Shown: positions 6,183 through 10,654 of the stretch, in pieces
Layout of the letters: each line of letters opens with the position of its first letter
Numbering within the stretch: the first letter of the stretch is position 1
Assembly (NCBI GenBank): GCA_023386965.1
Contig: JAEWIR010000035.1
Coordinates: 1-10,654 of the forward strand
DNA from: Bacteroidota bacterium
Lineage (GTDB): Bacteria; Bacteroidota; Bacteroidia; Flavobacteriales; Weeksellaceae
Direction of reading: 5' to 3'
Length of the DNA: 10,654 nt
The notes under the pieces: model-generated
What the model was told of the DNA's origin: nothing
Seen by the model: only the letters and a program-made list of their open reading frames with translations
The model's database searches: none
Position numbers and translations under genes: made by a program

Positions 6183-9143
6183 ATGAATTCGAAGAAATTG
6201 TTACTGGCCGGCGCCGTTTTTTATTATGGTTTAGCCGAAGCTCAGCACTCCAGATATTTCAGTGACCGTGGTTCCTACACCTATAATCTGGCTGAAAATC
6301 TGTATCAAACCCGGATTTTCAACGCCTCGCAATATGAATATGCCCAACAGTATTTTTATAACCAAAATCTGGCTGCTTCCAAAAAAGAGGCGGCACAGTT
6401 CTTTGATAATGTAATTGGTGTTATTCTGCAAAAGAATCATGCTGAAAAAGGCCTGGCTGCCTTTATGAAGGAATATCCGGAATCTGCCTTCTTTGCCCAG
6501 GCCAATCTTCCGCTGGCCGATTATTATCTGGCCCAAAAAGATTTTGAGAAAGCACTGGAGACACTTCAGAACGTAAACCAATACCAGCTTTCCCGACAGG
6601 AAAACGCAGACTACATCCTGAAACTGGGTTATGCCAAATTCATGACCGGCGACAGTCCGGGTGCCATACGTGCGCTGGAAGAAGCCTATCAAAACGGCGG
6701 CACCGAAAATAAGTTGGAAACCGCATATATGTTAGGTCACCTGTATTATGCAGACCGCCAGCATGACAGAGCATTTCAGTATTTCGACAGTGTGAAGTCT
6801 GATGAAAAATTCGCAAAACTGGTGCGTCCCTATTATGTGCAGATGTATTATAATGAGAAGCAATATGACCAGGCCATTGCCGAAGGAAACACTTTGCTGG
6901 ACGATCCCGGTATTTCTGAGGCTTACAAGGCAGAAGTGCATAAAATCATAGGGGAGAGCTACTTTATGAAGAAGGATTATTCCTCAGCTTACCCGCATCT
7001 GAAGAGTTTCGTGGTAAGCAAGTCCAATCCAAGTGAAAGCGACCTTTACCAGATGGGATTTGTAGCGGCAGAACTTCAAAAATACGAAGATGCAGTTTCG
7101 TACTATAATCAGCTCATCAACAGCAATTCCGCTTTGTCACAAAATGCCTACTACCAGTTGGGTAATGCTTATATCCAAACCGGCAGAAAGCAGGAAGCAC
7201 TATCTGCATACCGCTCCGCACATCAGATGGATTATGACAGCAATGTACAGAAGCTGGCACATGAGCAGTATGCCAAGTTAAGCTACGATGTAGGTAACCC
7301 TTTTGAGGCGGCTCCACGCGTAATTCAGAATTATATTGACAGATATCCTAATGATTCCAAAACGCCTGAACTGAGGAGGCTGCTGGTTAAATCCTACCTT
7401 TATTCCGGAGATTACCGCGAAACTTTGGCGGCCATTGACAAACTTCAGAACTCTACCCCCGAAACAGATAAGATCGATCAGGAGGTATCTTATCTTCTGG
7501 GGACGGAGGAATTTAACAAAGGAAACTATGATGCTGCCGAGAAGTTTTTCTTAAGAAGCCTCGAATTCAACATTAATAAAGAATTCAACAGCCGTGCACA
7601 CTACTGGCTGGGGCAGACGTACTATCAGAAGGGCAATTATTCATCAGCAATCAGCCATTATGAAAATGTGCTGTCGGGCCCGGCATTTCCCGAAAAGCGG
7701 CAGTTGGCCTACGATCTGGGTTATGCTCAATTTAAAGCAAAGGATTTCACTAAGGCAAAACAGTACTTTGCAGAATACCTCAAGAATCCTGATCCTGAGT
7801 TTAAAAGTGACGCTGAACTGAGACTGGCCGATACCCATTACGCCAATAACGAACTCGCAGATGCAATAGCTATTTATGACAGTGCCGGCAATGTGAACGA
7901 CTATACCGTTTTCCAGAAAGGACTTGCACTAGGTTTCCAGGGGAAGAATGCAGAGAAAATTACGGTTCTTAAAGGACTTGTTTCCCAGTATTCCAATTCT
8001 GAATATGTGGATGATGCGCAATACGAAATCGGAGTTGCCTATTCCACGGAAGGCGATTTCGCCAGTTCCAATGACTATTTCGGCAGAGTGATTAAAGCGA
8101 GTGCAGACCGTGATCTTGTAGCAAATGCCCAGATTTACAGAGCTCAGAATTATATAGACGGTAATGATGATGCTAAGGCGCTGGCTGAATTTCAGCAACT
8201 GGGTTCCCAATACCGCGGAACCGCGTTTGCCCCGAAGGTGGTGCAGGCTTCACGTCCGCTATATATGAAAACGGGCGACGTGGCAGGCTACCAGGCTTTT
8301 GCACAGCAGCTTGGAGTGAGGATAGACGCTGCTGAGCTTGACGAAATTAATCTGGCGACAGCCAAGCAGCACTATCTGAAAAAAGAATATACCCGTGCCA
8401 TACCGTTGTATGAGAAGTATCTTAGCCAAAATCCTACGGGTGAGGGTCTGTACCAGGCACAGTATGAACTGGGTGAAAGTTACTACCAAACCTCCAACAG
8501 CACAAAGGCGTTGCTAACACTTCAGGACGTGGCATCGGTTCAGAGTGATTACCAGGAAGATGCGCAAACCCGAATTGCACAGATCTATATCTCACAGGGT
8601 GATTTTGCTGAAGCAAAAAAATACCTGAACGGCCTTGTAACATCAGGCAATGTAATCATCAGGAATTTTGCCAATGTGGAACTGATGAACATTTACGCCA
8701 AGGAGAAAAACTTTAAAGAAGCAGAGCGTTTGGCAGATCTGGTACTTGCTAACAATAAAAATGCACCTGCAGTAATGGAAAGCGCCAGGGTGATTAAGGC
8801 CAGAAGCTTGATGAACAGCGGAAAAGATGCACAGTCAGCTTATGCCGCACTGGAAAAATCATCCAATCCTTCAGTGGCTGCTGAAGCTCTGTACGCAAAG
8901 GCATTCTATCAGAACCGTGCGAAAAGCTATAAATCATCTAATGAAACCATCTTCAAACTGGCCAACAATTATGCGGCGGAGGAATACTGGGGTGCTAAGG
9001 CACTTGTGGTGATGGCCCGTAACTATATCGGTCTCAAAGACAATTACCAGGCAAGTTATACTGTAGATCAGATCATCGCCAACTATCAGGACCTTCCGGA
9101 AATTGTAGCGGAAGCCCGTGAAGTTAAAAAACTCATTAAATAA
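6183..9143 (+). CDS. Secreted tetratricopeptide-repeat protein (986 aa)
   Basis: This is a long periplasmic or envelope-associated TPR protein of unknown function. It begins with a Sec signal peptide: basic MNSKK, a hydrophobic core, and a likely cleavage after AEA at residue 20. There is no lipobox Cys. Most of the remaining chain is helical TPR-type repeats. Clear units include about 107-135 (LADYYLAQKDFEKALETL), 183-205, 322-350 (AYYQLGNAYIQTGRKQEAL), 435-465, 472-500 (AHYWLGQTYYQKGNYSSAI), 508-535, 612-640 (DAQYEIGVAYSTEGDF), 759-785 and 793-820. Several resemble the BamD/YbgF (CpoB) subtype by their Y-x-x-G-x-x-Y and A-x-x-x-F/Y pattern. No catalytic domain is seen, so a scaffold or assembly role is inferred. 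The ATG at 6183 follows CTGAAAA and puts the signal peptide at the very N-terminus. A plug-less outer-membrane barrel gene starts 65 bases after the stop and is the probable partner. Confidence 0.85.
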   Translation: MNSKKLLLAGAVFYYGLAEAQHSRYFSDRGSYTYNLAENLYQTRIFNASQYEYAQQYFYNQNLAASKKEAAQFFDNVIGVILQKNHAEKGLAAFMKEYPESAFFAQANLPLADYYLAQKDFEKALETLQNVNQYQLSRQENADYILKLGYAKFMTGDSPGAIRALEEAYQNGGTENKLETAYMLGHLYYADRQHDRAFQYFDSVKSDEKFAKLVRPYYVQMYYNEKQYDQAIAEGNTLLDDPGISEAYKAEVHKIIGESYFMKKDYSSAYPHLKSFVVSKSNPSESDLYQMGFVAAELQKYEDAVSYYNQLINSNSALSQNAYYQLGNAYIQTGRKQEALSAYRSAHQMDYDSNVQKLAHEQYAKLSYDVGNPFEAAPRVIQNYIDRYPNDSKTPELRRLLVKSYLYSGDYRETLAAIDKLQNSTPETDKIDQEVSYLLGTEEFNKGNYDAAEKFFLRSLEFNINKEFNSRAHYWLGQTYYQKGNYSSAISHYENVLSGPAFPEKRQLAYDLGYAQFKAKDFTKAKQYFAEYLKNPDPEFKSDAELRLADTHYANNELADAIAIYDSAGNVNDYTVFQKGLALGFQGKNAEKITVLKGLVSQYSNSEYVDDAQYEIGVAYSTEGDFASSNDYFGRVIKASADRDLVANAQIYRAQNYIDGNDDAKALAEFQQLGSQYRGTAFAPKVVQASRPLYMKTGDVAGYQAFAQQLGVRIDAAELDEINLATAKQHYLKKEYTRAIPLYEKYLSQNPTGEGLYQAQYELGESYYQTSNSTKALLTLQDVASVQSDYQEDAQTRIAQIYISQGDFAEAKKYLNGLVTSGNVIIRNFANVELMNIYAKEKNFKEAERLADLVLANNKNAPAVMESARVIKARSLMNSGKDAQSAYAALEKSSNPSVAAEALYAKAFYQNRAKSYKSSNETIFKLANNYAAEEYWGAKALVVMARNYIGLKDNYQASYTVDQIIANYQDLPEIVAEAREVKKLIK

Positions 9144-9177
9144 AAATTTCCACTAAAACGAAATAGTGCATTACTTT

Positions 9178-9185
9178 CAATTTTG
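9178..9185 (+). promoter_or_regulatory. Possible -7 element before the outer-membrane protein gene
   Basis: CAATTTTG differs from TAnnTTTG only in its first base and lies 23 bases before the ATG at 9209. No -33 TTG is seen at a usual distance. The gene may be transcribed from here, from the TPR gene promoter, or both; no terminator separates the two genes. Confidence 0.25.
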
Positions 9186-9208
9186 CACCGGCAGTTAAAC
9201 TGAAAATT

Positions 9209-10654
9209 ATGAATAAGAAAGTTCAAATTATATCCCTTTTGTTTTTGGGAATCTCACAGGTTGCTTTCTCGCAGATAAAAGAGGAAAAACTTATTCTGGA
9301 CCGCAAACGCGAACCTGAAGTAAGAAAAATAGAGAAGAAGAAAACATCTGTTGAAACCATCAAGAATTATCCGCCTGATGAGAAAGCTCAGAATCCGGTT
9401 AATTATAATCTCACCAACGTTCCTGCAGCCTCAGATTTTACAACTTCTACAATCGAAGGTGAAGATATCTCCCCTAAATTAGGATCCGATTATCAGGATA
9501 ATTACCTGCAGTTCGGAATGGGAAATTTTGGCAAGGTACTCTTCGATGGTAATGTGTCCTACCTTCTGGAAAGCAAAACCGAAGTAGGTGCGGATGCTCA
9601 TGTACTTTCCACAAGCGGTTTAAAGGGTGATTATCCGTGGGACAGCAATTCAAGCCGCGTGGATTTGGGTGCCTATCTGAATTCGTACGGTGAGAAAGGG
9701 AAATTTAATGCTAATGCGGGCTTCGGATCTCACGATTACAACTACTACGGAGTCTATGCACTGCAACCCGATGCAAACACCAATCTGAAACAGCAGGTTC
9801 AGAACATCACACTGAACGGCTACTACGACCACTATTCCAATGAAATATTGAACGATGTCCGACTGAAGACGTCGTTCCTTTCGGATAAATTTGATGCGAA
9901 GGAAACTTACGGTGGTCTGGATCTGAACCTTTCCAAACACGGAATGAATTTCCCGCTGGACGGCGTGAAGCTTCATGCCGACCTGGGAATTGGATTGGAA
10001 ACCCTTGATACTAAGTTTGAGCTACTTAACCAAAACAGCTCAAATTACCTTGAAGGGTATGCAGAACCTAAGCTTTCCTTTTACCGCGGCAAAAGTTATC
10101 TGATGATTGGCTCGGGGTTCAGTTTCCTGAACGGGAAAACCCAGGATAATTTGCAGGCCGACACTGTAAATACGAGTAAAACCTATTGGTTCCCAAGAGC
10201 CGAGATCTTTTTCGCAGGTTCGGAAAAAGCCAACCTGTATCTGGGAGTAGACGGTGGTCTTCAGCATAACTCATATGCTTCCATGCTGAGGGACAATCCT
10301 TATTTAGTATCCGATCAGATTATCAGACCTACCGAAACAAAATACAGAGTCTATTTCGGAATTCGCGGAGATATAAGTCAGGATTTAAAGTATGACCTGT
10401 CTGCCGGTTTTGCAAAAGTAAACGACATCCTGTTTTACAGAAGCAATGGTTTGTTTTCACCTGAGAATACCCTGGACCGTCCTGCCTATGATTTTGCCAA
10501 TACCTTTTCCGCAACTTATGACAACGGGTCAGTAAACGAAGTTAAGGCATCCCTGCAGTATTTTCCTTTGGAGAACCTGGTAGTGGACGGTAATGTAAAC
10601 TACAATTTCTTCAGGCTTAATAACTATGAAGACATATTGAACACACCTCTTATC
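9209..10654 (+). CDS. TonB-dependent-receptor-like outer-membrane beta-barrel protein, 5' part
   Basis: The frame is open from the ATG at 9209 to the window edge, giving 482 residues and no stop, so the 3' end is missing. A Sec signal peptide (MNKK, then a hydrophobic core) ends with AFS before Gln22. The next 40 residues are very basic and polar (about 23-60, with RKREPEVRKIEKKK). A linker follows, with NLTNVPAASDF (80-90). From about residue 105 the chain alternates aromatic and polar residues with turns rich in Gly, Asn and Asp, the pattern of an outer-membrane barrel. The first strand-like segment is YLQFGMGNFGKVLFDGNVSY (111-130). I see neither a TonB box nor an N-terminal plug domain, although relatives of this type are often annotated as TonB-dependent receptors. 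It lies 65 bases after the TPR gene. The transported molecule, if any, is unknown. Confidence 0.75.
   Translation, partial: MNKKVQIISLLFLGISQVAFSQIKEEKLILDRKREPEVRKIEKKKTSVETIKNYPPDEKAQNPVNYNLTNVPAASDFTTSTIEGEDISPKLGSDYQDNYLQFGMGNFGKVLFDGNVSYLLESKTEVGADAHVLSTSGLKGDYPWDSNSSRVDLGAYLNSYGEKGKFNANAGFGSHDYNYYGVYALQPDANTNLKQQVQNITLNGYYDHYSNEILNDVRLKTSFLSDKFDAKETYGGLDLNLSKHGMNFPLDGVKLHADLGIGLETLDTKFELLNQNSSNYLEGYAEPKLSFYRGKSYLMIGSGFSFLNGKTQDNLQADTVNTSKTYWFPRAEIFFAGSEKANLYLGVDGGLQHNSYASMLRDNPYLVSDQIIRPTETKYRVYFGIRGDISQDLKYDLSAGFAKVNDILFYRSNGLFSPENTLDRPAYDFANTFSATYDNGSVNEVKASLQYFPLENLVVDGNVNYNFFRLNNYEDILNTPLI

Noticed and set aside
6231..6692. 153-residue minus-strand open frame inside the TPR gene
   Set aside because: It is antisense to clear TPR coding sequence and resembles no known protein; the hydrophobic look comes from the complementary codons.
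9650..9976. 108-residue minus-strand open frame at the right end
   Set aside because: It overlaps the long open frame of the outer-membrane barrel protein, whose signal peptide and strand pattern make it the real gene.
1..10654. Defence system, prophage, integron or insertion sequence
   Set aside because: All genes are assignable to housekeeping, transport or envelope families; no transposase, integrase, nuclease, CRISPR repeat or flanking terminal repeat was seen.

Overview
The window looks like chromosomal DNA of a Bacteroidota bacterium, most likely class Flavobacteriia. The grounds are three. Start codons lack strong Shine-Dalgarno sequences and are preceded by A/T-rich leaders. Two upstream regions carry perfect matches to the Bacteroidota -7 promoter element TAnnTTTG. 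At the right end a large periplasmic TPR protein is paired with a plug-less outer-membrane barrel protein, an arrangement I associate with this phylum. No tRNA, rRNA, CRISPR array, insertion sequence or prophage gene was seen, and the base composition looks even throughout. Genus-level placement is not possible by eye.

Left part (1-3807, all + strand). The window opens inside atpG, the 3' part of the F1-ATPase gamma subunit gene, which ends at a clear intrinsic terminator. A new unit then starts with a recognisable promoter element. It contains a four-helix CNNM/CBS-domain membrane protein of the CorC/HlyC (hemolysin) family, followed after 11 bases by clpS, the N-end-rule adaptor of the Clp protease. 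After a 106-base gap come trxB (thioredoxin reductase) and, 25 bases later, crcB (Fluc fluoride channel). These are housekeeping and stress functions with no obvious shared pathway.

Middle part (3820-5878, - strand). An APC-superfamily amino-acid permease gene is followed, 43 bases downstream, by a small DUF962/Mpo1-like membrane protein gene. That gene ends only 12 bases from the end of crcB, so the two transcription units converge. The permease start is placed at an ATG at 5878, not at a TTG seven codons upstream, because the TTG lies inside the -7 promoter element.

Right part (5879-10654). A 304-base divergent intergenic region holds the permease promoter and an unusual element that combines a perfect DnaA-box sequence with an inverted repeat. 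It is followed on the + strand by a 986-residue secreted TPR-repeat protein and, 65 bases later, by the start of a signal-peptide-bearing outer-membrane beta-barrel protein that runs off the window. This pair probably works together at the cell envelope. It is the least characterised part of the window and the best candidate for new biology. Everything else is conventional core-genome content.
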